Source of the DNA: Oscillochloris sp.
GTDB lineage: Bacteria; Chloroflexota; Chloroflexia; Chloroflexales; Chloroflexaceae
Direction: 5' to 3'
Assembly (NCBI GenBank): GCA_012032775.1
Contig: JAAUQO010000030.1
Location: forward strand, 1-37,847
Length of the DNA stretch: 37,847 bases
The translations under genes and the position numbers were made by a program. How positions within the stretch are numbered: position 1 is the first letter of the stretch; every line of letters begins with the position of its first letter. Below the pieces are notes generated by a model. That model worked only from the letters and a program-made list of their open reading frames with translations. It did not search any database and was not told the origin of the DNA. Below, piece by piece: positions 25,477-35,372 of the stretch.

Positions 25477-28400
25477 TTAGTTTACCGGCGCCACGGGAAA
25501 GTACAGGCGGTGCGCGGCGTCTTCAGGAGTCATCCGGACGGTAATGGTTTGTTGCGGTCGCTGCGGATCATTACTGACAATCCGCAATGTTGCACTAACC
25601 GGTGAACCGTCGGTTGCCGGCGTCCAACGCAGTTGCACCTTCGGTGCGGCGGTTGCGGCCGGCGCGATCGTGCCGCTCGGCGCAGCGACCTCAAGCCAGA
25701 GCGACGGGTCGGCCTGTGGGCGCAACTCGATACGTAAGCCGTCGCTTAAACCAAGATCGTTGCGGCAAGCGATTCCCTGAGCATTGCGATTACTGGCCTG
25801 AACGCCATACGAAACAAAATCGCTCTCCTGAATATCCGCCACCGCGTCGTAGTTAAAGCGGATTCGCCCGTTTGGTTGCAGGAGCGCCTGGAAACTCACC
25901 TTGCGATCATTATCGCTGTAGAACGGCACATCCTGCCAGGTAACCAGCAGTCCTTCGCTGATGCGGGCGTAGCTCACCGTACCGCCCCTGGCGGGGTTGA
26001 GATCGGCCCGCAGCGGGACGATCGCCGGGCCGGGTGTCTCGGTGATCGGCAGGCATGTCTCAGCAAAGTTCGAACCCTGAACCGGTAGCGACTTCAGGCT
26101 GATAAATCCATTCGCAGCAACCTGCAAGCTCGTGTATACGCCGTCGAAGTAGGGAAAGGCAAAGCCAATATCGATCGGATCGCTGACCGTATCATCCAAT
26201 AGGGCCACAGTGGTTGCGTTGGCCGGCGGCGTAATCCAGGTCGTTTCCGGGCCGTCGGCCATATCACTGCGCCAGACCCCAAACGGTTCGTTCGTCAGGC
26301 TCAGGGTGTAACTTAGGGCTTGTGTTCCACTATTGCTGAGCTGCAACGGCAGATCAACTGTTTCGCCGAATCCGACATTCGCGGCATACGGCCCAGGTTC
26401 AGCATCCAGACGCGGACGATCGGCTTCAAGGCTAAAATCGAGCGTGGCACTCATTCCAACCGAGAGGGTCAGTCCGGCGCTTTGCGGCGCATAGTCAAAC
26501 GCACGGGCGGTAAGGGTATACACCTGTGTGGCAGCCGGCAGTGTCAACGAATAACGCCCGAGACTATCGGTGGTTACTTCGGCGCCACCGGCAACGTGAA
26601 CGCGCGCAGCAAGGGGTTCACCGCTGTCGAGGCTACTGACCACACCGCTTACGGTGGCATGATCCGGGTTGACCGGCACGCGAAGCGTCACCGGAATCAG
26701 CAACGGCGCTTCCGTCAGGTCGCTCCCATGCACCAGCACGCGGGCCTGATAGATCCCGGGGGCGGGTACCTTGCCCGCATCAAGGGTCAGTTGGATGATC
26801 TCACTACCGCCGGAGGCAAGGCTAACCATCGGGCTACCGTCGATCTGCAACCAGGGTACATCGACGCTAACGGCAGCAACCGAGGCGTAGGCATTGAGAC
26901 GCCCGTGACCATACAGATTATTCGGCGCAGCACCGGGCGCACAATCAAGATACTCCGAACCTTCATAGCGACTGTCACTCGTCACCGGCATTGCATTCTC
27001 GGTCAGCGCGGCATAGGTTGCGTCAAAATTACCGATCAAGCCCGGATTGGCCGACCAGAGCAATGCCGCCACGCCAACCACATGCGGTGTTGCCATTGAT
27101 GTGCCGGAAAGCGTACTATAGCTCGCGGTGCCGAAACTCACCGTTGACAGCACATTACTGCCCGGAGCCGTCAGATCGGGTTTCAGCCGGCCATCGACGG
27201 TTGGGCCTTTGCTGCTGAAACTCGAAAGCCTATCTTGACTATCAACCGAGCCGACCCCGACAACATCGCTATAATCGCCCGGTGATTGAATACTTGAGCA
27301 GCCGATCGTGGCGCCGGTATTGCCTGCGGCAAACACGGGGAACATCCCGGCGGCGCGCCAGGCGGCGGTATAGCCGGCATACCAATCATTGTCGCCGCTG
27401 CCCGACGACCAGGAATTGTTGATGATCTGCGGGCGCAGATCGGGGCGGGGGCTATTGCCGCTCAGATCGGTCGGCGCAAGCATCCACTGCGCGGCGCGAA
27501 TCAGATCGGACTCCGAACAACTCGTAACCCCACAACCGCGCGCGGCGATCCAACGGGCGCCGGGCGCAACACCAACCGCCGGTGCTGCCGGGCTGCTCGT
27601 GCCTGCGGCAACGATCGTGCCCATGGTGTGGGTGCCGTGATTGCCCGAATCAACCGGTTCCGGCGAGTTTGCGTAGGCGTCGAACCAGTTATAGTGATGT
27701 TCAAAGCTGCCGTCGCCGCGATTGCCGCGATACTGGCCGATCAAGGCCGGATGGCTGTAACTCACTCCGCTGTCGATGCTGCCCACGACGATCCCCTCGC
27801 CGCGGACGCCGAAGCGATTCCAGACCTGATCAGCCTCGATACGGCTGATATTCCAGCAGACATTCGCGCTATCGGCATCACAGGCCGCAACTTGATCGAG
27901 TGGAAAATCATCTACCGGCGGTGTTTCAAGCGGAAGTGACGCCACATGATCGGCCCGCAGCAGCGCAACTTCGGCCCGGCCGGAAAGCGCCGTAACATCA
28001 GCCGCTGTGGCGTCGTAAACCAGAATAGCATTGGTGATCCAGAGTGGCGTATAACGCAAACCCCGTGAAGCGATCAAGCTTCGCAGGCCGCGCTGACTCT
28101 GCTCGGCGTGCGCATACAGCAGTTGGTAGACGACACGCCCGCGCTCGGCCCAATCGGGAACCGTATAGGCCGCGCTCAGATCCGGCTGATCGGCCAGAAA
28201 GACCAGCATATTGGTCAAACCGGCGCCGGCCAACTCGCCCGCGATCTGCGGATCGACCCGATCGGCCTGGAGCGGCAGCGGCACGCGGGCCTCTTTGGGC
28301 GCCGCATTTAAAAGCACGCCAGCGACTTCGTTTGCGGCGCGGCCCTCATACAAATGAGCGCTGAGCGTTGCGGAACTACTATTATTTAATGTAATACTCA

Positions 28401-28560
28401 CCTGCCCGCTTGCGCCGAGATCAAGCGTCTGATCAACCGTGGCGGGAGAACTGCTGAGTGTGGTCGCAGGCGATTGAGCGGCAACAATCGACGGTTGGGC
28501 AGGAAAACTCAGAAGTGCAAATGCGAACAGAACAACCAGCGTGACAAAAACCGATTTCAT
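25477..28560 (-). CDS. Secreted subtilisin-like serine protease (S8)
   Basis: A 1027-residue exported protease. A signal peptide is visible at the N-terminus (MKSVFVTLVVLFAFALLSFP). The catalytic triad is D263 in GSIDSGVSYSHP, H308 in NHGTHTMGT and S488 in SGTSMATPHVVG, with the oxyanion Asn in QIINNSWSSG. Residues 30-220 form a propeptide-like region. C-terminal parts include a carboxypeptidase-regulatory-like beta domain (about 650-730, VSGVVSSLDSGEPLAARVHV) and beta-rich domains. It probably degrades external protein. The downstream kinase-like gene is 184 bases away. Confidence 0.93.
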   Translation of the reverse strand: MKSVFVTLVVLFAFALLSFPAQPSIVAAQSPATTLSSSPATVDQTLDLGASGQVSITLNNSSSATLSAHLYEGRAANEVAGVLLNAAPKEARVPLPLQADRVDPQIAGELAGAGLTNMLVFLADQPDLSAAYTVPDWAERGRVVYQLLYAHAEQSQRGLRSLIASRGLRYTPLWITNAILVYDATAADVTALSGRAEVALLRADHVASLPLETPPVDDFPLDQVAACDADSANVCWNISRIEADQVWNRFGVRGEGIVVGSIDSGVSYSHPALIGQYRGNRGDGSFEHHYNWFDAYANSPEPVDSGNHGTHTMGTIVAAGTSSPAAPAVGVAPGARWIAARGCGVTSCSESDLIRAAQWMLAPTDLSGNSPRPDLRPQIINNSWSSGSGDNDWYAGYTAAWRAAGMFPVFAAGNTGATIGCSSIQSPGDYSDVVGVGSVDSQDRLSSFSSKGPTVDGRLKPDLTAPGSNVLSTVSFGTASYSTLSGTSMATPHVVGVAALLWSANPGLIGNFDATYAALTENAMPVTSDSRYEGSEYLDCAPGAAPNNLYGHGRLNAYASVAAVSVDVPWLQIDGSPMVSLASGGSEIIQLTLDAGKVPAPGIYQARVLVHGSDLTEAPLLIPVTLRVPVNPDHATVSGVVSSLDSGEPLAARVHVAGGAEVTTDSLGRYSLTLPAATQVYTLTARAFDYAPQSAGLTLSVGMSATLDFSLEADRPRLDAEPGPYAANVGFGETVDLPLQLSNSGTQALSYTLSLTNEPFGVWRSDMADGPETTWITPPANATTVALLDDTVSDPIDIGFAFPYFDGVYTSLQVAANGFISLKSLPVQGSNFAETCLPITETPGPAIVPLRADLNPARGGTVSYARISEGLLVTWQDVPFYSDNDRKVSFQALLQPNGRIRFNYDAVADIQESDFVSYGVQASNRNAQGIACRNDLGLSDGLRIELRPQADPSLWLEVAAPSGTIAPAATAAPKVQLRWTPATDGSPVSATLRIVSNDPQRPQQTITVRMTPEDAAHRLYFPVAPVN

Positions 28561-28742
28561 AGTGATCTTGGGGAGTTACGATCAAGTCTTACCGAACGTC
28601 GTGTCGGCGGCAAATGACAGCGTAGCAGCCGGATGGGCGACTGTCAATGCTGATATGACAGGCCATTCATCCCAGCTTATTTTCGTCCGCTCCATGTCAA
28701 TTTAGATGAAAACGCAGTAGACAGAGCGGAAGCGATTAGCTA

Positions 28743-28759
28743 TAGTGTGCTTAACACTA
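28743..28759. promoter_or_regulatory. Candidate operator of the phd-like gene
   Basis: TAGTGT (28743-28748) and ACACTA (28754-28759) form a short inverted repeat about 47 bases upstream of the antitoxin ATG. Phd/YefM proteins repress their own operons by binding such palindromes. Confidence 0.4.
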
Positions 28760-28805
28760 CAATTAGTCGAAAAGCCATTCTGTTCTGGTTAAGAAGGGAA
28801 AGTAC

Positions 28806-29048
28806 ATGGCGCAGGTCAAATCAAAAGGACTAACGGTCGATTTGCAGGGTGGAGTTATTCCGATCTCAAAAGCTGCATCATCGTTGGCTGCGTTACTCAA
28901 ACGAGCACGCAGCACGAATCAGCCGATCGTTTTGACCCAGAAGGGCTATCCAAGTGGGGTGTTGCTCGATATCGAGCTATTCACAAAGCTGCGTGAACTT
29001 GTTGAGGCGGTTGAGAATCAAACCGAGAACGAGGCACAACCGGAATAA
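28806..29048 (+). CDS. Phd/YefM-type antitoxin without a visible toxin
   Basis: An 80-residue protein with the Phd/YefM pattern: ISKAASSLAALLKRARSTNQPIV-like N-terminal DNA-binding part, the strand VLTQKGYPSGVLLD and an acidic disordered tail (ENQTENEAQPE). An AGAAGGGA site precedes the ATG. Such antitoxins normally lie before a RelE, Doc or VapC-type toxin. Here the next gene is on the opposite strand, so it is an orphan or works with a distant toxin. Confidence 0.8.
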   Translation: MAQVKSKGLTVDLQGGVIPISKAASSLAALLKRARSTNQPIVLTQKGYPSGVLLDIELFTKLRELVEAVENQTENEAQPE

Positions 29049-29066
29049 GCGCTCGCGTACGATCTG

Positions 29067-29450
29067 TCATCCAACCGCCTCATTCGTTCGGTTCAGCCGT
29101 TCAGAAAGCGCAGCAGCAATTCGTTGAACTGCTGCTCGGCTTCGATCTGCGGAAAGTGCCCGCAACGCCTGAAGTAAGCCGGCATTCAAATCGGCGTATG
29201 TACCCAGATTGTATGTGGCGCCGCCCGGCTTATCGGAGTGGCCGAAGCCAAGTGCATCGGGCGCGATCACACGGAACCCGGCGTCGGCCAGGTACACGAT
29301 CGTCGGTAACCAGTCGTCGGCATCAACCAGAAAGCCGTGCAGCAGCAGCACCGCCGGGCCGGCGCCGGCCGTCGGCACCCGTAACCGATACTCGCCGACC
29401 GGCACCAGCATCTCATCAACAACGGCAGTTTGCGCGGTGTGATCAGACAT
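29067..29450 (-). pseudogene. Alpha/beta hydrolase with internal deletion
   Basis: The N-terminal about 85 residues (LLLHGFLVDADDWLPTIVYL, then VIAPDALGFGHSDKP) are typical of alpha/beta hydrolases, including the oxyanion HGF motif. The nucleophile elbow (G-x-S-x-G) and the middle are absent. In the next frame the C-terminal end is still readable as CGHFPQIEAEQQFNELLLRF with the catalytic-His type G-H-F-P, ending at a TGA about 30 bases before the 29067 stop. About 150 codons are thus deleted with a frame change at about 29165-29190. Confidence 0.75.
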
Positions 29451-29494
29451 ATTGGAACCTCCAGGTATGGCTTGCCAACCGGGGAATATTTTCG

Positions 29495-29935
29495 CTACCC
29501 AAGCACCTGCAACGCATCCGTCTCATCTGCGACAACTTCGAACGCATCCCTGAACTCATCGGGGATACGGGCCGGGCGGCCGGTGCTCGCATCGACGTAC
29601 ACCCACAGAGTCTCGGCGCGGGCGAGGATCTTGCGATCCTCGGCGCGCAGAAACAGGTATTTACGCGGCGACATCTGCTCGGCGAAGTCGGCGATCCAGG
29701 TGGCGATGATCAGTTCGTTATTGACAAATGCCGGGCGCAGGTACTCGATCGCATGGGAGCGAATCACCCAACTGCTGCGGGTGGCCTGGTAACGCGCCAG
29801 ATCCCAGCCCTGCGCTGCCGAATGCGCTGTGGCGATCTCCTGCATCCAGCGCAGATACTCCAGGTTGTTCACATGGCCGTTGACATCGATCGCCTCGGAT
29901 GGCGCGATCAGGTGCCGGGTATAGATGCGGCGCAT
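29495..29935 (-). CDS. Acyl-CoA thioesterase (4HBT, YbgC/FcbC-like)
   Basis: A 146-residue hot-dog-fold protein. The motif EAIDVNGHVNNLEYLRWMQE matches the D-x-N-x-H-x(2)-N-x-x-Y of the 4-hydroxybenzoyl-CoA thioesterase family, and EYLRPAFVNNELIIATWI follows. It hydrolyses acyl-CoA or acyl-ACP thioesters; the natural substrate is unknown. GGAGG precedes the ATG. Confidence 0.85.
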   Translation of the reverse strand: MRRIYTRHLIAPSEAIDVNGHVNNLEYLRWMQEIATAHSAAQGWDLARYQATRSSWVIRSHAIEYLRPAFVNNELIIATWIADFAEQMSPRKYLFLRAEDRKILARAETLWVYVDASTGRPARIPDEFRDAFEVVADETDALQVLG

Positions 29936-30097
29936 CGGAATCCTCCGTAGTTCGGCAGTATTACCTGATCTTAGCGCCGGCAGTTACAGGATGTTGTGGT
30001 GTTCGGGCGAGTTTCGCGTGTCCGAACACGGCAACAGCTTTATGATGGTACGATAAACCTATTCGTCTCACTGCTTTGCATAGTTGGGAGCAAACCG

Positions 30098-31543
30098 ATG
30101 CGTACACCGGTTGCCGAGTTGTTTCAAACTCCCTACAGTTTGTCGTTCGAATCGGCCGGCAATGCTCGTTTCGCCGTTTACAATCCCGCCAACGGCGCAT
30201 TCCTGGCCGATGTGCCCGATGCCGGCGCCGCCGAAACCAGCGCCGCAATCGCGCGGGCTTATGCCGCATTTCCCGCCTGGGCCGCCACTCCCGCGATCGA
30301 GCGGGCTAATCTGCTGCGTCGTGTCGCTGCGCTCATGATCGATCGCCGCGAACAGCTCGCTACAGTGATGACACTGGAGCAGGGTAAGCCGCTGAGTGAA
30401 GCACGCGGCGAGATCGCCTACGCCGCCAGTTTCTTTACCTGGTTCGCCGGCGAGGCCGAACGCGTCTACGGCCAACTTATCCCCGCCTCTGTCGCAGGTA
30501 AGCGCCTGATGGTGCTCCAACAGCCCGTCGGCGTCTGCGCGCTGATCACGCCCTGGAATTTTCCGACCGCCATGCTCACCCGCAAGCTCGGCGCCGCCCT
30601 CGCCGCCGGCTGCACCGCCGTTTGTAAACCCGCTGAACAAACTCCGCTTTCGGCCCTGGAGCTGGAAAAACTGTTCATTGAGGCCGGTGCGCCCGCCGGA
30701 ATCGTAACGGTGCTGCCGGCCAGCGATCCGCGACCCTTCGCCGATACTATTTTCGCCGATGAGCGCGTGCGCAAGATCTCGTTCACCGGCAGCACCGAGA
30801 TCGGCAAGCTGTTGATCCGCCGTTCAGCCGACAGTGTCAAACGTATTTCGGTCGAACTCGGCGGTAATGCACCCTTCATTGTCTTCGACGATAGTAACCT
30901 CGACGCCGCCGTCAGCGGTGCGATCGCCTCGAAGTTCCGTAACGCCGGTCAGACCTGCGTCTGCGCCAACCGGATCTTTGTGCAGCGCGGCATCTACCAG
31001 CGCTTCGCCCAGACGTTCAGCGCGCGCGTGGCTCAATTGCGTGTCGGCGACGGCATGCAGGACGGCAACGAGATCGGCCCGCTGATCGACGATCCGGCCG
31101 CTGAGAAGGTCGCCCAACACGTCGCCGACGCCACCGACAACGGCGCCCGCGTGCTGGTCGGCGGCAGCACCCTGGCCGAGAACAAGCGCTTCTGGATGCC
31201 GACCGTCCTCGCCGATGCCCGCGCCGATATGCTCGTCGCCCGCGAAGAAACCTTCGGCCCGGTCGCGCCGCTCATCCCCTTCGAGCACGAAACCGAGGTG
31301 ATCGGCATGGCCAACAACAGTTCCTATGGTCTGGCGGCGTATGTCTTCACCCAGAATATTTCACGGGCCTGGCGTATGGCCGAAGGGTTGGAGTACGGCA
31401 TCGTCGGCATGAACGACGGCATGCCCAGCACGGCTCAAGCGCCGTTCGGCGGCGTCAAGCAGAGTGGTATCGGTCGTGAGGGCGGGCCACAGGGGATCGC
31501 GGAGTACCTGAATGTGAAGTATGTTTCGTGGGGGGTAGAGTAG
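30098..31543 (+). CDS. gabD: NAD(P)-dependent succinate-semialdehyde dehydrogenase
   Basis: A 481-residue aldehyde dehydrogenase. It shows the cofactor-binding PWNFPTAMLTRKLGAALAAG, FTGSTEIGK, the general-base VELGGNAPFIV and the catalytic-Cys stretch FRNAGQTCVCANR. The double-Cys CVC is characteristic of GabD-type enzymes, which show redox control in some species. The C-terminal signature PFGGVKQSGIGREGG is present. It oxidises succinate semialdehyde to succinate; related aldehydes are possible. ATG 30098 follows GGGAG. Confidence 0.9.
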   Translation: MRTPVAELFQTPYSLSFESAGNARFAVYNPANGAFLADVPDAGAAETSAAIARAYAAFPAWAATPAIERANLLRRVAALMIDRREQLATVMTLEQGKPLSEARGEIAYAASFFTWFAGEAERVYGQLIPASVAGKRLMVLQQPVGVCALITPWNFPTAMLTRKLGAALAAGCTAVCKPAEQTPLSALELEKLFIEAGAPAGIVTVLPASDPRPFADTIFADERVRKISFTGSTEIGKLLIRRSADSVKRISVELGGNAPFIVFDDSNLDAAVSGAIASKFRNAGQTCVCANRIFVQRGIYQRFAQTFSARVAQLRVGDGMQDGNEIGPLIDDPAAEKVAQHVADATDNGARVLVGGSTLAENKRFWMPTVLADARADMLVAREETFGPVAPLIPFEHETEVIGMANNSSYGLAAYVFTQNISRAWRMAEGLEYGIVGMNDGMPSTAQAPFGGVKQSGIGREGGPQGIAEYLNVKYVSWGVE

Positions 31544-31549
31544 GATTTC

Positions 31550-31588
31550 GTGGTGGGATTGCGCGACTAGGTCGCGCAATCCCACCAC
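31550..31588. terminator. Bidirectional terminator between gabD and valS
   Basis: GTGGTGGGATTGCGCGAC (31550-31567) pairs perfectly with its inverted copy (31571-31588) across a three-base loop. AT-rich bases flank both sides. It lies between convergent genes seven bases past the gabD stop. Confidence 0.8.
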
Positions 31589-31591
31589 AAA

Positions 31592-34348
31592 TTAGAGTTC
31601 CGCCAGACGCGCTCGCAGCGCCGCCACCGCAGCCTCAGCCGCCGTCAGGCCCTCGCGCTCGCGCTGCACCACCGCTTCCGGCGCCTTGCTCACAAAACTC
31701 TCGTTCGACAGCTTGCTCTGCCGCCGCGCCACATCGGCCTCGGCATTCACAAGTTCCTTCTCGACGCGGGTGCGCTCGGCGGCCAGATCGATCATGCCGG
31801 CCAGCGGCAAGTATGCCGCGAGCGTGCCGATCACAATCGAAGCCGCCTGCTGCGGCTTCGCTTCCAGGGTTGCGACGATCGACAGGTTTTCGCCATCGAC
31901 ACGCGCCAGCCGGCTGATCAGCGCCGCCTGAGCCTGGATCATTTCCGCCTGCTCGCCGGCCGCCACTGTGGCCGCTACAGCACGCGACGGCTCAACCTTG
32001 TATTCGCTGCGCACATTCCGGATCGCCACGATCAACTCCTGCACCAGCGCCCAATTCCGCTCGGACTCCTCGCTCAATAAGCGCTCGTCGCCTTGCGGAT
32101 ACTCGGCCAGCATCAGGCTCGTTGCGAAGTGCTGCTCAATCATTCCACGCGCTGCCAACGTCTTCTGCGGCACCGCTACCAGATACTGCCAGACCTCCTC
32201 GGTCACAAACGGCATAAACGGGTGTAACAGCCGCAGCGTACCTTCCAGCACCGTAAACAAGGTGATCCGGGTGACACGCTGGCGTTCGGCGTCGCCGTCG
32301 AGTTGCACTTTGGCGATCTCGACATACCAGTCGGCAAACTCGCCCCACATGAAATCCTGGATCTGCCGGCCCGCCTCGCCGAAGTTGGAGCCTTCCATCA
32401 GCCGATCGACATCGAGACACAGTCGATTGTAGCGCGAGACAATCCAGCGGTCGGCCAGGGTTGGCGTTATTTCGCGGCCCTCGTACTCGCCCTCGGCAGG
32501 AAAGGCCCCTTCCAGCTTGCCGATCACAAAGCGGGTGATATTCCAGATCTTGTTGGCGAAGTTACGCGCCGCCTCGATCCGCTGCGGGTTCAGGTTGAGA
32601 TCCTGGCCGGGCGTGCCGCTCGTCGCCAGCGTGAAGCGCAACGCGTCGGTGCCCTGCACATCCATCACCTCAAGTGGATTGACCACATTGCCGTACGATT
32701 TCGACATCTTGCGGCCATGCTCATCGCGCACCAGGCCGTGCAAATAGATCGTGTGAAACGGCTCCTGACCCGTCAGGTAGCAGCCCATCATCATCATGCG
32801 CGCCACCCAGAAGAACAGAATATCGTAGCCGGTCTCCATCACACTGGTTGGGTAAAATGTCTTCAGATCCGGCGTCTCGTCGGGCCAACCAAGGGTGGAG
32901 AAGGGCCACAACCCCGACGAGAACCAGGTATCGAGCACATCGGGATCCTGAACTGCACCCTGCGGCCCTTGCTCATCAGGGCCGGGCACCACAAACGTCC
33001 CGTCGGGCAAATACCAGACCGGAATACGATGGCCCCACCACAACTGCCGGCTGATACACCAATCCTCGATGTTCTCCAGCCAGTGGAAATAGACCTTCTC
33101 GAAGCGCTCGGGGATGATTCTGGTGCGGCCCTCGCGCACGGCGGCCAGGGCCAGATCGGCCAGCGGCTGCATCTTCACAAACCACTGCTCCGAGAGCAAC
33201 GGCTCGATCACCTCGCCGCCGCGCTGGCTGATCCCGACACTCATTGTGTGCGGCTCGGTCTTCACCAGCAAGCCCTCGCGATCCAGGTCGGCCAGGATGG
33301 CCTTACGCGCCTCGAAGCGATCCAGCCCGGCGTATGGCCCACCCGCTGCGTTGATCGTCGCATCCTTATTCATGATGTTGATCATCGGCAACTGGTGGCG
33401 CTTGCCAACCTCGTAGTCGTTCTTGTCGTGGGCCGGCGTAATCTTGACCGCACCGGAACCGAACTCCTTATCAACATACTCATCGCTGATGATCGGGATT
33501 GCGCGGCCGAGAGCGGGCAGAATCGCCTGTTTTCCGACGATCGCCGCGAAGCGCTCATCGTCCGGGGCGGTCGCCACAGCCGTGTCGCCCAGGATCGTCT
33601 CGGGGCGCGTCGTCGCAACCGTGATCCATTCAGTTGCACCTGCGGCCCACGCACCACTGCCCCACTCGGCGGTTGGCCCGCTCCAATCGGCATTCTGCAC
33701 CGGGTAACGCACATACCAGATCGAGACATTGCGCGTCTCGTGTTCAACTTCCAGGTCGCTCACAGCCGTGCCGAGTGCCGGCGACCAGTTCACCAGGTAC
33801 ATGCCGCGATAGATCAGACCATCGTCGTAGAGCCGTTTGAAGGCCGTATGCACCGAGCGCGAAAGGCCCTCATCAAGGGTGAAGCGCTCGCGCTCCCAAT
33901 CGCAGGAAGCGCCGAGCCGGCGGAGTTGATTCTGGATCTCGCCGCCATACTTCGCCTTCCACTCCCATGTCCGGCGCAAAAACTCATCTCGGCCAACCGC
34001 AACACGCGAGGTGCCCTCACTGCGCAGCAACTTCTCAACCTGCGACTGGGTCGCAATGCCGGCATGATCCGTCCCCGGCACCCAGAGCGTCTTGAAGCCC
34101 TGCATACGCCGCCAGCGGATCATCAGATCCTCAATCGTCACAAACATCGCATGGCCGAGGTGCAACTCACCGGTGACATTGGGTGGTGGGATCGCGATCA
34201 CAAACGGCTCACGCGGCGCATCCTCACGCGGGGCAAAATAACCGCTCTGCTCCCACCACTCATACAAGCGGCGCTCAACCTGCTGATGCTCGTAGGCCTT
34301 ATCCATCTCTGCCGGGCGCTCAGGCGCAGCGGGGGGTGTATTACTCAT
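31592..34348 (-). CDS. valS: Valyl-tRNA synthetase
   Basis: A 918-residue class I synthetase charging tRNA-Val. The HIGH-type motif is HLGH at about 63-66 (PPNVTGELHLGHAM) and the KMSKS motif is at about 547-551 (EHGRKMSKSYGNVV). The editing domain with TTRPETILGDTAV, the WCISRQLWWGHRIP segment and the C-terminal coiled coil (about the last 60 residues, starting RTRVEKELVNAEADVARRQ) are all present. ATG 34348 has CGAGG seven bases upstream; a longer start at 34372 is possible. No T-box was recognised upstream. Confidence 0.96.
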   Translation of the reverse strand: MSNTPPAAPERPAEMDKAYEHQQVERRLYEWWEQSGYFAPREDAPREPFVIAIPPPNVTGELHLGHAMFVTIEDLMIRWRRMQGFKTLWVPGTDHAGIATQSQVEKLLRSEGTSRVAVGRDEFLRRTWEWKAKYGGEIQNQLRRLGASCDWERERFTLDEGLSRSVHTAFKRLYDDGLIYRGMYLVNWSPALGTAVSDLEVEHETRNVSIWYVRYPVQNADWSGPTAEWGSGAWAAGATEWITVATTRPETILGDTAVATAPDDERFAAIVGKQAILPALGRAIPIISDEYVDKEFGSGAVKITPAHDKNDYEVGKRHQLPMINIMNKDATINAAGGPYAGLDRFEARKAILADLDREGLLVKTEPHTMSVGISQRGGEVIEPLLSEQWFVKMQPLADLALAAVREGRTRIIPERFEKVYFHWLENIEDWCISRQLWWGHRIPVWYLPDGTFVVPGPDEQGPQGAVQDPDVLDTWFSSGLWPFSTLGWPDETPDLKTFYPTSVMETGYDILFFWVARMMMMGCYLTGQEPFHTIYLHGLVRDEHGRKMSKSYGNVVNPLEVMDVQGTDALRFTLATSGTPGQDLNLNPQRIEAARNFANKIWNITRFVIGKLEGAFPAEGEYEGREITPTLADRWIVSRYNRLCLDVDRLMEGSNFGEAGRQIQDFMWGEFADWYVEIAKVQLDGDAERQRVTRITLFTVLEGTLRLLHPFMPFVTEEVWQYLVAVPQKTLAARGMIEQHFATSLMLAEYPQGDERLLSEESERNWALVQELIVAIRNVRSEYKVEPSRAVAATVAAGEQAEMIQAQAALISRLARVDGENLSIVATLEAKPQQAASIVIGTLAAYLPLAGMIDLAAERTRVEKELVNAEADVARRQSKLSNESFVSKAPEAVVQREREGLTAAEAAVAALRARLAEL

Positions 34349-34523
34349 CAACATCCTCGGTACAATCGACACAATCTTCGGTCATTATAACGCGGGTTGC
34401 CGCTCTGCGGCGAATGTCACACCAGGTGGTTCTATCGATGCCGGCGGCTATGCCGTCAACAGCGATAGAAACGTGAAATACCGTATACTGAACAAAATCA
34501 CACAACCAACAGAAAGTGAGCGT

Positions 34524-35363
34524 ATGCAGGGAAAGATCTGCCTCGTCACAGGCGCAAATGCAGGCATCGGGCGGGTGACGGCCGAGGAATTGGCTCGTCG
34601 TGGGGCAACCGTGGTGATGCTCTGTCGCAACCAGGCCAAAGGTGAACAGGCGCGCAACGAGATCATCACCGCCAGCGGCAACCGGCAGGTCGAACTCATC
34701 CTCGCCGACTTCGCCGCCCTTGCCTCGGTGCGGCGCGCCGCCGCCGAATTCCTGTCCCGCCATCAAAAACTCGATGTCCTGGTGAACAACGCCGGCGCAT
34801 TCTTCGCCAAACGCCAACTCAGCCAGGACGGCTACGAACTCACCTTCGCCACCAACCATCTTGGGCCGTTTCTGCTCACAAAACTGCTGCTCGACGCACT
34901 CAAGGCCGCCGCGCCGGCCCGGATCATCAACGTATCTTCCGAGGCGCACGAAGGCGCCCGGCTTCATCTAGATGAGATTCCCAGCGGCGGCAAGCGCTAC
35001 CAAAATTTCCGCGCCTACGCCGACTCGAAGCTCTGCAATATCCTCTTCAGCTACGAACTCGCCCGCCGCCTGGAAGGTAGCGGTGTTACGGTGAATGCCC
35101 TGCATCCCGGCTTCGTCGCCAGCAACTTCGGCAGCAGTATCGGCGGCCCGATGGGCTTCGTCTTTCGGATGTTACGGCCGATCGCCATTACGCCCGAAAA
35201 GGGCGCCCAAACCTCGATCTACCTGGCAAGTGCGCCGGAACTCGAAACCATCACCGGGAAGTATTTCACCAGACAACAGATCACCGAAAGCTCAAAAGCC
35301 TCATATGATCAACAGATCCAGACTGCCCTCTGGCAACTCAGTGAAAAACTCGTATCAGCGTAG
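34524..35363 (+). CDS. Short-chain dehydrogenase/reductase (retinol-dehydrogenase-like)
   Basis: A 279-residue Rossmann-fold oxidoreductase. The cofactor motif is VTGANAGIGRVTAEELARR. NNAG is found in DVLVNNAGAFF, and the active site is Y-x3-K in AYADSKLCNILFSYE, preceded by the catalytic Ser in INVSSEAH. The CRN segment after strand 2 suggests NADP preference, as in retinol-dehydrogenase-like enzymes. The physiological substrate is not predictable. An in-frame ATG exists at 34473, but the family N-terminus begins at 34524. It is divergent from valS. Confidence 0.88.
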   Translation: MQGKICLVTGANAGIGRVTAEELARRGATVVMLCRNQAKGEQARNEIITASGNRQVELILADFAALASVRRAAAEFLSRHQKLDVLVNNAGAFFAKRQLSQDGYELTFATNHLGPFLLTKLLLDALKAAAPARIINVSSEAHEGARLHLDEIPSGGKRYQNFRAYADSKLCNILFSYELARRLEGSGVTVNALHPGFVASNFGSSIGGPMGFVFRMLRPIAITPEKGAQTSIYLASAPELETITGKYFTRQQITESSKASYDQQIQTALWQLSEKLVSA

Positions 35364-35372
35364 CCGTCGTAA

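Noticed and set aside
32303-34390. Long open frame (695 codons) on the plus strand opposite valS
   Set aside because: valS on the minus strand has all synthetase motifs. The plus frame has no start context and shows shadow-type composition.
34349-34523. T-box riboswitch upstream of valS
   Set aside because: No T-box core (TGG-x-ACCGCG type) or specifier stem with a Val codon was recognised in the short divergent region.
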